Part shown: positions 1 through 8,503 of the stretch, one piece after another | Layout of the letters: each line of letters starts with the position of its first letter | Position numbering within the stretch: the first letter of the stretch is position 1 | Assembly (NCBI RefSeq): GCF_032393985.1 | Contig: NZ_CP135918.1 | Location: 6,945,724 to 7,009,723, forward strand | Origin: Fischerella sp. JS2 | GTDB lineage: Bacteria > Cyanobacteriota > Cyanobacteriia > Cyanobacteriales > Nostocaceae | Length of the DNA: 64,000 nucleotides | Reading direction: 5' to 3' | Made by a program: the position numbers and the translations under genes | Notes under the pieces: generated by a model | What the model was told of the DNA's origin: nothing | The model's input: the letters and a program-made list of their open reading frames with translations, nothing else | The model's database searches: none

Positions 1-2424
1 CAAGTTACGCCACAACTAACAACCCTCGCACCAGGTACAGAACAAACCCTAAAACTCCAACTCCAAGACAACCAAGGAAACCTCGTCAAAGGACAATTGA
101 CAGTCATGGCTGTGAATGAAGCAGTCCTGCAACTTTCTGGTTATCGTCCACCGGATTTGGTAAATACAGTATATGCCGAACAAGCGATCGCGACTCGTTT
201 CAGTGATAATCGTCCCCAAGTAGTCGTAGAACAAGCATCTTTGGCTGAACCCAAAGGTTGGGGATACGGTGGTGGGTTATCTGCTGGTGCTGCAAATACG
301 CGCATCCGCAAAGATTTTCAAGCGCTTGCTTACTACAATGGTTCTGTGATTACAGATAATGATGGTCAAGCACAAATTACATTTAAACTACCAGATGACT
401 TAACCACGTGGCGAGTCATGGTTGTTGCTACCGATGGCAATCTGCGCTTTGGCAATGGCGAAAGTACTTTTGTGACGACAAAGCCATTGTTAACTAACGC
501 TATTCTACCACAATTTGCTCGTCCCGGCGATAACTTCCAAGCAGGTTTAACAGTGACAAACAACACTGGTAAAACAGGTAATCTCAATATTCATGGTGAA
601 GTTCGCGGTACAGTGCAGTTTTCTAGTAAGAATCCCCACACAACTAATTTGCGAACCAAAGCAGAATCCGCTACCCAAGCCTACCGCTTTCCCATAGTAG
701 CAACTCATGTCGGCGAAAGTCAGCTGCACTTTACCACTCAGCTAAATGATATTGCCGTCGATGCCTTTGAGGTACCATTGGAAATTAAGCCATTGGCGAT
801 TAAAGAACAAGTTGTGGAAACAGGCGTAACCCCAAAGCAAATCAAAATTCCTCTAAACGTCGAGAAAAATACTCTTTCCCAAGAAGGTGGTTTAGATATT
901 CAACTAGCAAGTACCCTCATCCTGGAAATTAAAGCACCAGTGCAGGAAGTTTGGCAAGATGATGACTTACCATTTGCAGAACCTGCGGCGAGTCAGTTAT
1001 TAATTGCTGCTAATCTGCAAACTTTTTCGGAAAAATATGGTCAAACTTTTACAGAGTTTAACTCTACCCAACAAGCAAGCCAAGCTATTGAACAATTACA
1101 AAAACTTCAACTTAGCGATGGTGGTTTTGCTGCTTTCCCAGGACAAGAAAAATCAGATCCTTGGATTTCTGCTTACACAGCAGAATCTTTAGCCACAGCA
1201 GATCAAGTCTTCCCTAATCTTATCGATACCAAAATGGTGTCTCACCTGAAGGGATATTTGCAGAAAATCCTGGCGAACCCCGGAAAATACGAGTTTTGCA
1301 AACAGCAACCCTGTAAAAGCCAAATGCAACTCAACGCTTTAATCGCTTTGGAAGAATTAGGAGACAAACGCAATACTTTCCTTGCAGATATCTATCAACA
1401 GCGTAAGGCTTTCGATACAGTCACGCAGATTAAATTAGCGCGGTATTTATCCCAGTTTAGCGAATGGCAAGACGAGTCTGGGCAACTTTTGAATCAGCTA
1501 CAACAATATATATACGAAACTGGTCGCACCGCAACTGTGAGTTTACCCCGCAGTTGGGGATGGATGAATTCACCGACAACAACGCAAGCACAAGCTTTAC
1601 GGTTGTTTATTTCCCAACAGGCGAAACCAGAAGTTGTGGATAGACTATTGCAAAGTCTACTCTCACTGCGACGGGATGGCACATGGCAAACTAGTTATGA
1701 TAACGCCCAAGCGCTGACTGCTTTGGTAGAATACGCTCAACTAGAACCGACATCACCGAATTTTGTCGCTACTGTGCAATTAGCTGGGAGAAAACTAGGA
1801 GAAGTAAAATTTACACGCAGTAGCAATCTTAGTGCAGAGATTAAAGTACCTATGGATAAGCTACCCCGTGGACGTTATGATTTGCAACTACAAAAATCCG
1901 GTCAAGGGAATTTGCATTATCTCGTTGCTTATCGCTATCGCTTACAAGGCAATCAACCAGGTAAGTATAATGGTTTACGAGTATCGCGTGGAATTCGCGG
2001 TATTGATGAGCAAAAAGTCCTGCAAAAAACTAATATTTACGCTCTTGATAAAGCATTGGCTTTAAAAATAGGTCAAGTTTTTGACATTGACTTAGAACTC
2101 ATTGCTGATCATCCTGTAGAACATGTGGTGATTACAGATCCCCTCCCAGCAGGATTTGAGGCGGTAGATGAAAGTTTTCAAACAGCCAATTCTGCATTAC
2201 AAACACCAACCGACAGTTGGAAACTGGGGTATAAAACAATCTATCGCGATCGCATTGTTGTCTATGCAGATCACTTAGAACCTGGAGTTTACAATTTGCA
2301 TTACTTGGTACGTTCTGTCACACCTGGCACTTTCACTTATCCTGGTGCAGAAGCACACCTGCAATATGCGCCAGAGGAATTTGGAAGGGTGGCGGAGTCT
2401 ACGTTAGTGTTGGAGGAGAAATAG
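1..2424 (+). CDS. Alpha-2-macroglobulin family protein, C-terminal 807 residues (5' end outside window)
   Basis: The reading frame is open from base 1, so the gene starts upstream of the window. It matches the C-terminal half of bacterial alpha-2-macroglobulins, large envelope proteins thought to trap proteases or peptidoglycan-attacking enzymes. A Gly-rich bait/ANA-type segment (GWGYGGGLSAGAANTRIRKD) is followed by the conserved 'TWRVMVVATDG' macroglobulin block. A helical thiol-ester-like domain follows (window residues about 300-560, with 'DGGFAAFPG' and 'DPWISAYTAE'), then a receptor-binding-like beta domain ending in 'YPGAEAHLQYAPEEFGR'. Where a thioester CxEQ motif is expected the sequence is 'LPFAEPAASQLL', with no Cys, so the protein probably cannot form a covalent thioester. 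Family assignment is firm; lack of the thioester is inferred from alignment by eye. Signal peptide and lipobox cannot be judged. Confidence 0.9.
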   Translation, partial: QVTPQLTTLAPGTEQTLKLQLQDNQGNLVKGQLTVMAVNEAVLQLSGYRPPDLVNTVYAEQAIATRFSDNRPQVVVEQASLAEPKGWGYGGGLSAGAANTRIRKDFQALAYYNGSVITDNDGQAQITFKLPDDLTTWRVMVVATDGNLRFGNGESTFVTTKPLLTNAILPQFARPGDNFQAGLTVTNNTGKTGNLNIHGEVRGTVQFSSKNPHTTNLRTKAESATQAYRFPIVATHVGESQLHFTTQLNDIAVDAFEVPLEIKPLAIKEQVVETGVTPKQIKIPLNVEKNTLSQEGGLDIQLASTLILEIKAPVQEVWQDDDLPFAEPAASQLLIAANLQTFSEKYGQTFTEFNSTQQASQAIEQLQKLQLSDGGFAAFPGQEKSDPWISAYTAESLATADQVFPNLIDTKMVSHLKGYLQKILANPGKYEFCKQQPCKSQMQLNALIALEELGDKRNTFLADIYQQRKAFDTVTQIKLARYLSQFSEWQDESGQLLNQLQQYIYETGRTATVSLPRSWGWMNSPTTTQAQALRLFISQQAKPEVVDRLLQSLLSLRRDGTWQTSYDNAQALTALVEYAQLEPTSPNFVATVQLAGRKLGEVKFTRSSNLSAEIKVPMDKLPRGRYDLQLQKSGQGNLHYLVAYRYRLQGNQPGKYNGLRVSRGIRGIDEQKVLQKTNIYALDKALALKIGQVFDIDLELIADHPVEHVVITDPLPAGFEAVDESFQTANSALQTPTDSWKLGYKTIYRDRIVVYADHLEPGVYNLHYLVRSVTPGTFTYPGAEAHLQYAPEEFGRVAESTLVLEEK

Positions 2425-2556
2425 GTAAAAAGCGATCGCACTAAGGTTCAGCTTCAAGGAGAAACTTTATGCATCAAGTAGATATGATAGTGCTAAAGGT
2501 GTGATTGAGATATCTGAGAAGTTTGACGAACCCAGAAAAATTTATTTTTGATTAAC

Positions 2557-3510
2557 TTAATTGGTGGACAACCTAAATCCAGGAAGTCCCTCACCTTGCT
2601 GTATTTTGGCTTTTGTTTTTGCAATTGCATTTGGCAGCCAGCTACTTGGATCAAAAGCATCGAAGATTTTATAATTAGCTCGATGCTCCCAAATATATTC
2701 CTGATCTCTAAGCCAGTCTTTCCATTGAGATTGACCTATGATTCCATCACGCGCCTTCAGCAAATTTTCCACTACAAGGCGTTGTCCTTACTCAACTCCT
2801 CGGCGTTCTGTTTGTTCTTCCCATTTTAAATAAGCTTGCGACAATGTCATAATCAACTCCCGGTCTTCTTCATCTTGATCTGTGCTTATCTCTATGGTAA
2901 TCTTCCAGTTTGCCAGTAGCCTTAATGCTGTGGAACGCCAAGGATCGTCGTTAGGTAAAGCAATCACCTCATCAATTGCTTGTTTTTGTACAGCACCTTT
3001 ACCCAAAATTCTCAACCAAAGTGTTTCCTGATTACGGGGTAACTGGTTGATGGTAATAATCGCTGTCTTCAAATAATCCGGGAAAAAATAGACTCCTTCT
3101 AACCAACTATCACGTACTTTGCCACCAAATCCGTTGACTATGGAATCTGAGGCTGAAGATGCAAGAATCCATAATTGCGGAAGTTCAGTTTCAGGAATGG
3201 TACGTTCTTCTTCTCGTTTGGTTTTGTGCTGAGAGTCAGCGTGTACCAAAAATAATTTTAGTAAGCAATTTCGTACTTCTGTTGGTGTAGGTTGGTTGCG
3301 GAACGGTTCGATAAAACAGGGAGTAACAGCCATTCTACCCAATAAACCTAAATCTACGGGATTAATTGCAGGCTGTGAGGAAGGAACAAATCAAATATCA
3401 ACAAAACGTGATTCTTCAGGAACTTCTAAACTTCTTTCGACTTTGCCAAGAGGAGTCAGGAATTCTTCAAGAAATTGCTTAGATAATTGGTCAAAAGGGA
3501 TTCTGGTCAT
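2557..3510 (-). pseudogene. Rpn/'flagellar assembly protein H'-like cyanobacterial gene with two in-frame stops
   Basis: One continuous reading frame runs from ATG at 3510 to a TAA at 2557-2559 and would encode about 317 residues. It contains two in-frame stops: TGA at 3391-3393, in '...SRFVDI*FVPSS...', where Trp is likely ancestral, and TAA at 2788-2790, in '...RRGVE*GQRLVVENLLKAR', where Gln is likely. No frameshift is needed. The N-terminal 'MTRIPFDQLSKQFLEEFLTP' and the middle 'LPQLWILASSASDS' segments resemble a repetitive cyanobacterial family often loosely annotated as Rpn nuclease/transposase or flagellar assembly protein H; that assignment is from memory and moderate. The last 60 residues ('IWEHRANYKIFDAFDPSSWL') look unlike the usual end of the family and may be another fragment. 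Most likely a pseudogene. Confidence 0.75.
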
Positions 3511-3612
3511 TGCGTAGTTTTTCTGTACTACTATTCTCTACCACGTTGGTGAAAAAATTGCTATACCTGGATAGCAATACCATAATTGCAGCAGCCAAAT
3601 AGGTTTTTTCAA

Positions 3613-3936
3613 ATGGAACTTTTTACGATTGGACACTCTAATTACAGCATTGAAACATTTATTACACTGCTGCAAAAGCACCAAATCACAGCTTTGGCGG
3701 ATGTGCGATCGCATTCTTATAGCCGTTATCTACCTCATTTCAATTACGCAGAATTGAAGCTGGCTTTACTGAATGCAGGTATTCACTACGTATTTTTAGG
3801 ACGTGAATTGGGAGCAAGACCAAGTGATTTAAGTTGCTATGTTGAAGGTAAGGCGGTATATGAAAAAATTGCATCCACTCAACAATTTAAAGAAGGTATT
3901 CAGTGCTTATTAAAAGGAGTAGAAAATTACAGATAA
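3613..3936 (+). pseudogene. DUF488 protein, 3'-truncated
   Basis: The ATG at 3613 gives MELFTIGHSNYSIETF, the standard DUF488 opening with its 'TIGHS' motif; a TTG 27 bases upstream is less likely. 'LADVRSHSYSRYLPHFN' and 'YVFLGRELGARP' are also typical of this family of small proteins of unknown function. Family members usually continue past 'NYR' with 'IALMCAEKDP..CHR', carrying the conserved Cys and His. Here the frame stops directly after 'NYR', leaving about 107 residues instead of roughly 170-180. The bases after the stop belong, in the same frame, to a different family (see the next entry), so the 3' end was probably lost in a deletion joining two genes. A short stable product cannot be excluded. 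Confidence 0.75.
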
Positions 3937-4569
3937 AAATTAGTTGCAGAATTTAAAAAACTCAATTATTTTTCGCTTCCAGAAAGCTATGCAGGAGGTT
4001 CTACAGATATGCCTTCTGCTATCACCTCAATCACGATTGGTAAAACTCAAAAATCTGTCAATCACTATCTTGGTTCTCCCAATGCACCGCAGACACTAAC
4101 AGCCTTAGAAAATAAAATAGATGCTGTTGCCAATTCTCAGCAATGGACTGGTGTTAAAAACCAACCAATACCAAATCCTAGTGATTATAACTCTACTCAA
4201 TTGCAAAAGAATCGCCAATTATGGAATCAGCAAAAGCTTTCCCACTATCGCTATACATTTCGTAGGAGTTGCTTTTGTGCGCCTAAAGCAACTGAACCAG
4301 CAGTTATTGAAGTTCGTAATGGTAAAGTGGTTTCCATCACTGATGCAAATACTGGTAAGCCAGTTGGTTCAGAAATCTTCCAAAAATATAATTCAATTCC
4401 TAAGCTTTTTGATGTGATTCAAAATGCGATCGCAAGAAATGCATCCAGCTTAACGGTAAAATATAATCCGAAACTTGGCTACCCTACTCAAATTAACATC
4501 GATTACGACCAGCAAATGGCCGACGAAGAAGTATATCTCACAATTGAGAAGTTAGAAGCGATTAACTAA
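3937..4569 (+). pseudogene. DUF6438/DUF6174-type protein, 5'-truncated (open frame 4009-4569)
   Basis: Directly after the DUF488 stop the same frame encodes 'KLVAEFKKLNYFSLPESY' and 'SAITSITIGKTQKSVNHYLG', which resemble the second half of a DUF6438 domain. The C-terminal part, 'SHYRYTFRRSCFC...EVRNGKVVSI', is DUF6174-like. The N-terminal half of the first domain and any signal peptide are missing. An internal ATG at 4009 preceded by AGGAGG (10 nt spacing) could start a 186-residue product, but that Shine-Dalgarno sequence falls inside former coding sequence and may be chance. Family names are from memory. The gene is best read as the right-hand side of a deletion junction near 3935. Confidence 0.65.
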
Positions 4570-4588
4570 AATCCATTTTTACTAAAGC

Positions 4589-4626
4589 AACTTTCCTCTA
4601 TCCCCTTGTAGGTATAGAGGAAAGTT
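4589..4626. terminator. 13-bp perfect hairpin after 4569
   Basis: The arms aactttcctctat (4589-4601) and atagaggaaagtt (4614-4626) are perfectly complementary around a 12-nt loop. It lies 20 bases after the DUF6174 stop and before the convergent BON gene. There is no long T run, so either a two-way terminator or a repeat hairpin is possible. Confidence 0.55.
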
Positions 4627-4663
4627 ACCCCGTCGTGGTAATGAGTAATCGGTAATAGGAAAA

Positions 4664-4684
4664 CCAATTACCAATTACCAATTA
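4664..4684. repeat. Short tandem repeat, 3 x CCAATTA
   Basis: Three exact copies of the heptamer ccaatta. This class of 7-nt tandem repeats is typical of filamentous cyanobacterial spacers and recurs elsewhere in the window, for example near 8255-8290 and 39863-39886. Confidence 0.8.
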
Positions 4685-4686
4685 AT

Positions 4687-5166
4687 TTATTGATTGTTGT
4701 TTGGTGCTGGTGTTGCTGGAGCAACTTTGACATTTTTTGCATCCACACTTTTAACACCTTTAATTTCTTGTGCTAAAGTGGGGACTTTATTTAATTGCTC
4801 TTGAGTAGGAACTGTCCCAGCTATTTTAACAACACCATCTTCGGCGTCAACAGTTAATTGGCTAGCTGGTAAATTTGCCTCTAGTTTTCCACGAACTTCG
4901 CTTTCTAGATCATCATCATTTCTATCTGCGTCACCGTCGGTAATGTTGTTACGTTGCTCCCTTGCGCGAATATCAGACTCTATTTGATCTTTACGAGTTT
5001 CACTAGTAGCGTCTTGTTGGTTTTGTTGAGCTGTTTGCTGTGTTGGCGCGCTAACGTTTTCGTTTGCATTGTCAGGAGCATTTGTACTGGTTCTAGAAGG
5101 TGGTTCGCAACCTGCTGCACCAATAACTAGAATACCGCCAAGCAAGAATGGAATAAGTTTTTTCAT
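4687..5166 (-). CDS. BON-domain lipoprotein
   Basis: 159 residues. The N-terminus is a lipoprotein signal: MKK, a hydrophobic stretch, then the lipobox IGAAGC with Cys at about residue 20. A Gln/Asn/Thr-rich low-complexity linker (residues 25-75) follows. A single BON domain occupies residues about 88-150 ('DLESEVRGKLEANLP', 'GVVKIAGTVPTQEQL', 'IKGVKSVDAKNV'). BON domains are thought to bind membranes or phospholipids and occur in envelope-stress proteins such as OsmY. The product is probably anchored in the periplasm. The next gene on the same strand (5297-5974) is a stress-protein homologue, so a shared stress role is plausible but inferred. Confidence 0.85.
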   Translation of the reverse strand: MKKLIPFLLGGILVIGAAGCEPPSRTSTNAPDNANENVSAPTQQTAQQNQQDATSETRKDQIESDIRAREQRNNITDGDADRNDDDLESEVRGKLEANLPASQLTVDAEDGVVKIAGTVPTQEQLNKVPTLAQEIKGVKSVDAKNVKVAPATPAPNNNQ

Positions 5167-5296
5167 TTGTGTCTCTCAACTGAAAATTTTTGCAGTTATT
5201 TTGATCTGTGTGCAAGGTTGAGGAGCAAACTTATTTAAGTTAGTCAATTGTCAATTGTTAGTAATTAGAAAACAATCAACAACTAACAACTATTAA

Positions 5297-5974
5297 CTAG
5301 AGAGTTGAATCGCGGCGATCAATGATAGTGACTTTGGGGTCATTATCAACAACATTTGGACGAACATCAGTGCGAGTAGTATCAACCGCAGATGTTGCAG
5401 GATTTACATAACCACTATCAGCATTAGCAACTGGTGCATTATAGATACCAAACTCCTCGATACCGCGATTTCTAAGAATACTTTCAGCGCGACGGATTTC
5501 TTCTTCTGTGCCTTCTACAATCACTAGATAATCACCACGGGAAACGCGATCATTGTAAACCCTAGCTCGTTCTTCAGGGATTCCCAAACCAATTAATGCA
5601 CCTAATAACCCGCCAGCAGCTGCACCAATACCAGCACCCGCAGCAGTTGTGGCTAAGGTTGTGGCTAACTCGCCTGCAAGCAATATCGGGCCAACACCAG
5701 GAATCGCTAAAGTACCCAAACCTACGAGTAATCCAGTTAAACCTCCTAGAATACCACCTGTAACTGCTCCAGCAGTAGCTCCTTCATCAGCTTTATTACC
5801 AACACGTTCTTGGGTATTAACACCAGCAAGATCACCAGTGCGATCGCTGTCTTTAACGATGACAGAAACTTTATTCATGCTAAAGCCGGCGTCTCTGAGT
5901 TCTGTGAGCGCATGTTCAGCTGCATTACGGTTAGAAAATACTCCAACTGCACGTTGATGTTTCCCCACAACCAT
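5297..5974 (-). CDS. General stress protein 17M-like protein with glycine-zipper segment
   Basis: The ATG at 5974 (MVVGKHQRAVGVFSNRNAAE) is chosen because GGAGGA lies 8 bases upstream; a longer start at 5989 would contain that ribosome binding site within its own codons. Residues 8-60 resemble the general stress protein 17M/YflT fold ('AVGVFSNRNAAEHALTELRDAGF'). Residues about 70-140 form a Gly/Ala-rich double membrane-like segment ('GAVTGGILGGLTGLLVGLGT', 'AAGAGIGAAAGGLLGALIG'). A second alpha/beta half follows ('VSRGDYLVIVEGTEEE'), with a disordered Asp/Val tail. Widespread in cyanobacteria; precise function unknown. It may work with the BON lipoprotein 130 bases downstream. Confidence 0.8.
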   Translation of the reverse strand: MVVGKHQRAVGVFSNRNAAEHALTELRDAGFSMNKVSVIVKDSDRTGDLAGVNTQERVGNKADEGATAGAVTGGILGGLTGLLVGLGTLAIPGVGPILLAGELATTLATTAAGAGIGAAAGGLLGALIGLGIPEERARVYNDRVSRGDYLVIVEGTEEEIRRAESILRNRGIEEFGIYNAPVANADSGYVNPATSAVDTTRTDVRPNVVDNDPKVTIIDRRDSTL

Positions 5975-6104
5975 TTTGTAATCCTCCATTAACTTAAGCT
6001 TGTTTATGCTTACATACTGTTTTGCCTTGTTTTGAAATTATTTCCATCGTTCTCAGGTGTAAGCAGGTTATCTATCAACAGAGAGGTTATTTCAAGGTGG
6101 GGAG

Positions 6105-6240
6105 GTGAGGAGTGTGAGGAGTGTGAGGAGTGTGAGGAGTGTGTAGACGCGCTTTGCGCGGCTTCCCGTAGGGTGGGGTGTGGGGAGTGTGTAGACGCGT
6201 AGCGGCTTAAGGTAACGGTGGAGTGTGGGGAGTATGAGGA
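6105..6240. repeat. Tandem 9-mers plus two copies of a dispersed GTAGACGCG repeat
   Basis: Four exact copies of gtgaggagt (6105-6140) run straight into a dispersed repeat beginning gtgtagacgcgctttgcgcg and ending cttcccgtagggt (6141-6174). A shorter relative follows at 6189-6220 (gtagacgcgtagcggcttaa). Copies of the dispersed unit recur at about 12277-12309, 14334-14366 (reverse), 21146-21180, 31090-31130 (reverse), 31400-31432 and 62885-62916. The spacer 5975-6446 holds no gene I can support; an apparent Ser/His-rich frame on the minus strand is just translated repeat. Confidence 0.85.
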
Positions 6241-6446
6241 GTAGTAAATCATTAACAACTACTAACTACTAACAACCAACAACCAACCACTACTAATAAC
6301 ATCAACGGAAATTGCGCCTCTATTGTTCGGTTATACGACTTTCACCATTGCACAAAGATCGATAACCTCGTAAGTAACAGTGAAAAAGTAGTGAAAATTC
6401 TGCCTTAAACGCTGGATGTCGCTGTTGAACTAAGGGGTGAATACCT

Positions 6447-7937
6447 GTGTACAAATGGATCTTGCCTAGTCTGAGCGAAGTATTAGTCGATAGTCAATCG
6501 AATATGGGTTTTGGTTCATCTGCAAAGGCTCAGCAACAGTGGCGCTTATGCGTGGCGGCTACACAACAATTGCTGTTAGATGCCTTGACAACGCTTGATG
6601 GGGATGTAGCACAAGGATTGGTTTTAGCTGCGCCAGCACCTGTGTTTGATGATCCTAAGTTGACTCAAAAGTTGCAGTCAATAACTTTTACAGCAGAACC
6701 TTTTAATCATTTGGCACTAATGCCATTTCAAATGTCTGATCAGGAAGTTGCGATCGCAGCAGAAGCAACTATCTGTAATAAGTCAATTTTACCTTTGCTA
6801 AAAACAGATCCGTTAGCAAAAGAGCAGTTTTGTCTGATTTTTACGAAAAAATTTAGATTAGTTCTAGTTTTAGCAGAAGAAAACGGTCAAAAAGCGTTCT
6901 TCTTTTCCTTTGATTCAGAGGTGGTGCAGCAGGCGTGGCGGGCGTTGAGCGCACGGGTAATGTTAAATAATCCTAATTTGTTTGCTGAACTCGAGGAGAC
7001 GGTACAGAACTATTACCCTACTGCACCAGATTATCGCACGATCATGCAGTTTAGCCAATTGTTGCTAGCAGAATTACCGGAGCAAGAAGGAACGAGGGAC
7101 TGGGGACTAGGAGCAAGGGAAGCAATAGAAGGATCGCTTGAGCAAGATCAAAAAGCTGAGATTAATTCCTGTTACTCTGCATCACCCAAACATGATGTGG
7201 AAATGCTGCAAGCTTTTGCTCATGAAGTCCGTACTCCTTTGACAACTATTCGCACTATCACTAGACTATTGCTAAAACAGCGCGATTTACCTACCAACGT
7301 TATTAAACGATTGAAAGTTATTGATCGTGAGTGTACCGATCAGATTGACAGGATGGAATTGCTGTTTAGAGCAGCCGAACTAGAAACATCTGCTACAGAT
7401 AAAGCTACAAGTACTCAATTGACAGCAATGAGTCTGGAGCAGGTGTTGCAAGCAAGTATTCCCCGTTGGCAAGAAGCAGCTAGTCGACGTAACTTGAAGT
7501 TGGATGTAGTTTTACCCCAGGATTTGCCGACTGTAGTTAGTAATCCTACCATGCTCGACCGGGTTCTCACAGGTTTGATAGAAAATTTCACTCGCAACTT
7601 ACCTACGGGTAGCCATATTCAAGTACAGGTTATTCCTGCTGGCGATCAATTAAAGTTGCAATTACTGCCTCTGGTGGGAGACAATGACGCAGCAGTTGTA
7701 TCAAACTGTGCGCCACCAATTCGCAAAGCTCTTGGCCAATTACTGATGTTCCAACCAGAAACTGGTACAATTAGCTTGAATCTCAATGCAACTAAGCATT
7801 TGTTTCAAGCTATTGGTGGAAAATTGATTGTGCGTGAGCGTCCCCGTTATGGAGAGATTCTAACAGTCTTCTTACCTTTGGAAGGATCGGAAAAGCAAGG
7901 AAATTCTAAGTTCAAAATTCAACATTCAAAGGTATAA
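6447..7937 (+). CDS. Sensor histidine kinase with degenerate ATPase domain
   Basis: 496 residues from GTG at 6447, with AAGGGGTGA 7 bases upstream. The N-terminal 200 residues carry an unrecognised soluble sensor region conserved in cyanobacteria ('MYKWILPSLSEVL'). A HisKA domain follows with the H-box 'FAHEVRTPLTTIR' (His259 as the predicted phospho-acceptor). The N-box is recognisable ('LTGLIENFTRN'), but the DxGxG G1 box and the GxGLGL G2 box are not: the equivalent stretches read 'PLVGDNDAAVV' and 'GTISLNLNATKHLF'. ATP binding may therefore be weak or absent. No membrane segment is seen, so it is cytoplasmic. No intact response regulator adjoins it; the next coding trace is a receiver remnant. 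Confidence 0.85.
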   Translation: MYKWILPSLSEVLVDSQSNMGFGSSAKAQQQWRLCVAATQQLLLDALTTLDGDVAQGLVLAAPAPVFDDPKLTQKLQSITFTAEPFNHLALMPFQMSDQEVAIAAEATICNKSILPLLKTDPLAKEQFCLIFTKKFRLVLVLAEENGQKAFFFSFDSEVVQQAWRALSARVMLNNPNLFAELEETVQNYYPTAPDYRTIMQFSQLLLAELPEQEGTRDWGLGAREAIEGSLEQDQKAEINSCYSASPKHDVEMLQAFAHEVRTPLTTIRTITRLLLKQRDLPTNVIKRLKVIDRECTDQIDRMELLFRAAELETSATDKATSTQLTAMSLEQVLQASIPRWQEAASRRNLKLDVVLPQDLPTVVSNPTMLDRVLTGLIENFTRNLPTGSHIQVQVIPAGDQLKLQLLPLVGDNDAAVVSNCAPPIRKALGQLLMFQPETGTISLNLNATKHLFQAIGGKLIVRERPRYGEILTVFLPLEGSEKQGNSKFKIQHSKV

Positions 7938-7956
7938 GAGGTGTTGCAATTTGTAA

Positions 7957-8216
7957 ATGTCTGTGATCGCATATCGAAATGATGTAGCAGTTCTATGTAC
8001 TCATATGAATGGACTTGAATTCCTCAGTCGTCTGCAACAGCAACCGCAGGCAGGGTGTAGATCTGTGATAATTCTGACATCTGGAAGTGTGCAAATCTAC
8101 GGTCAGATGGCGCAACACCTGGAAGCGATGCCTATCTTACCAAACCTTATGTAGAACAGGAATTTATTTCTACAGTGGAACGTTTTGTGAGTGCTGGTAA
8201 GTTAACACATTGCTAG
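7957..8216 (+). pseudogene. Response-regulator receiver-domain remnant (hybrid/CheA-type), frameshifted
   Basis: The first frame (from 7957) gives 'MNGLEFLSRLQQQPQ' and 'VIILTS', the alpha3-beta4 part of a receiver domain of the kind at the end of cyanobacterial CheA-like hybrid kinases. At about 8125-8135 ('AQHLEA') the homology moves to another frame, continuing 'DAYLTKPYVEQEFISTVERF' to the stop at 8214-8216. That carries the conserved Lys-Pro. The phospho-acceptor Asp and everything upstream are missing. It lies 20 bases after the degenerate kinase, so the two may be remains of one signalling locus. Not a functional gene as read. Confidence 0.7.
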
Positions 8217-8503
8217 ATAATGTCTGCTTAAATACTTATATTATCCGTTGGGGTCGGTAATTGATAATAGGTAATTGGTAATAATTGGTTATTTTTCACT
8301 ATGCTCAATGCCCAGACCGTATATCATAAGCAATTAGTCAGACATGATATCATCTGTAAAGCTTATCTCCCGATAGATTAGGCCTTCTTCCTCAAGACAG
8401 ATGTGGTGAGAAGTAATAATTCTCTATTTGCGGGGTTGCAATTTGTAACAAGAATCTGAGAAAATGAGAAAAATATGAAAAAAATTAGATCAAACTACTG
8501 CCT

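Noticed and set aside
6010-6258. An 82-codon Ser/His-rich minus-strand frame
   Set aside because: It is the gtgaggagt tandem repeat and dispersed repeat in translation.
8217-8503. A possible manganese (yybP-ykoY) riboswitch before the UPF0016 pair
   Set aside because: I looked for the conserved GGGGAGTA and paired core and did not find them; only short tandem repeats and AT-rich sequence are visible.
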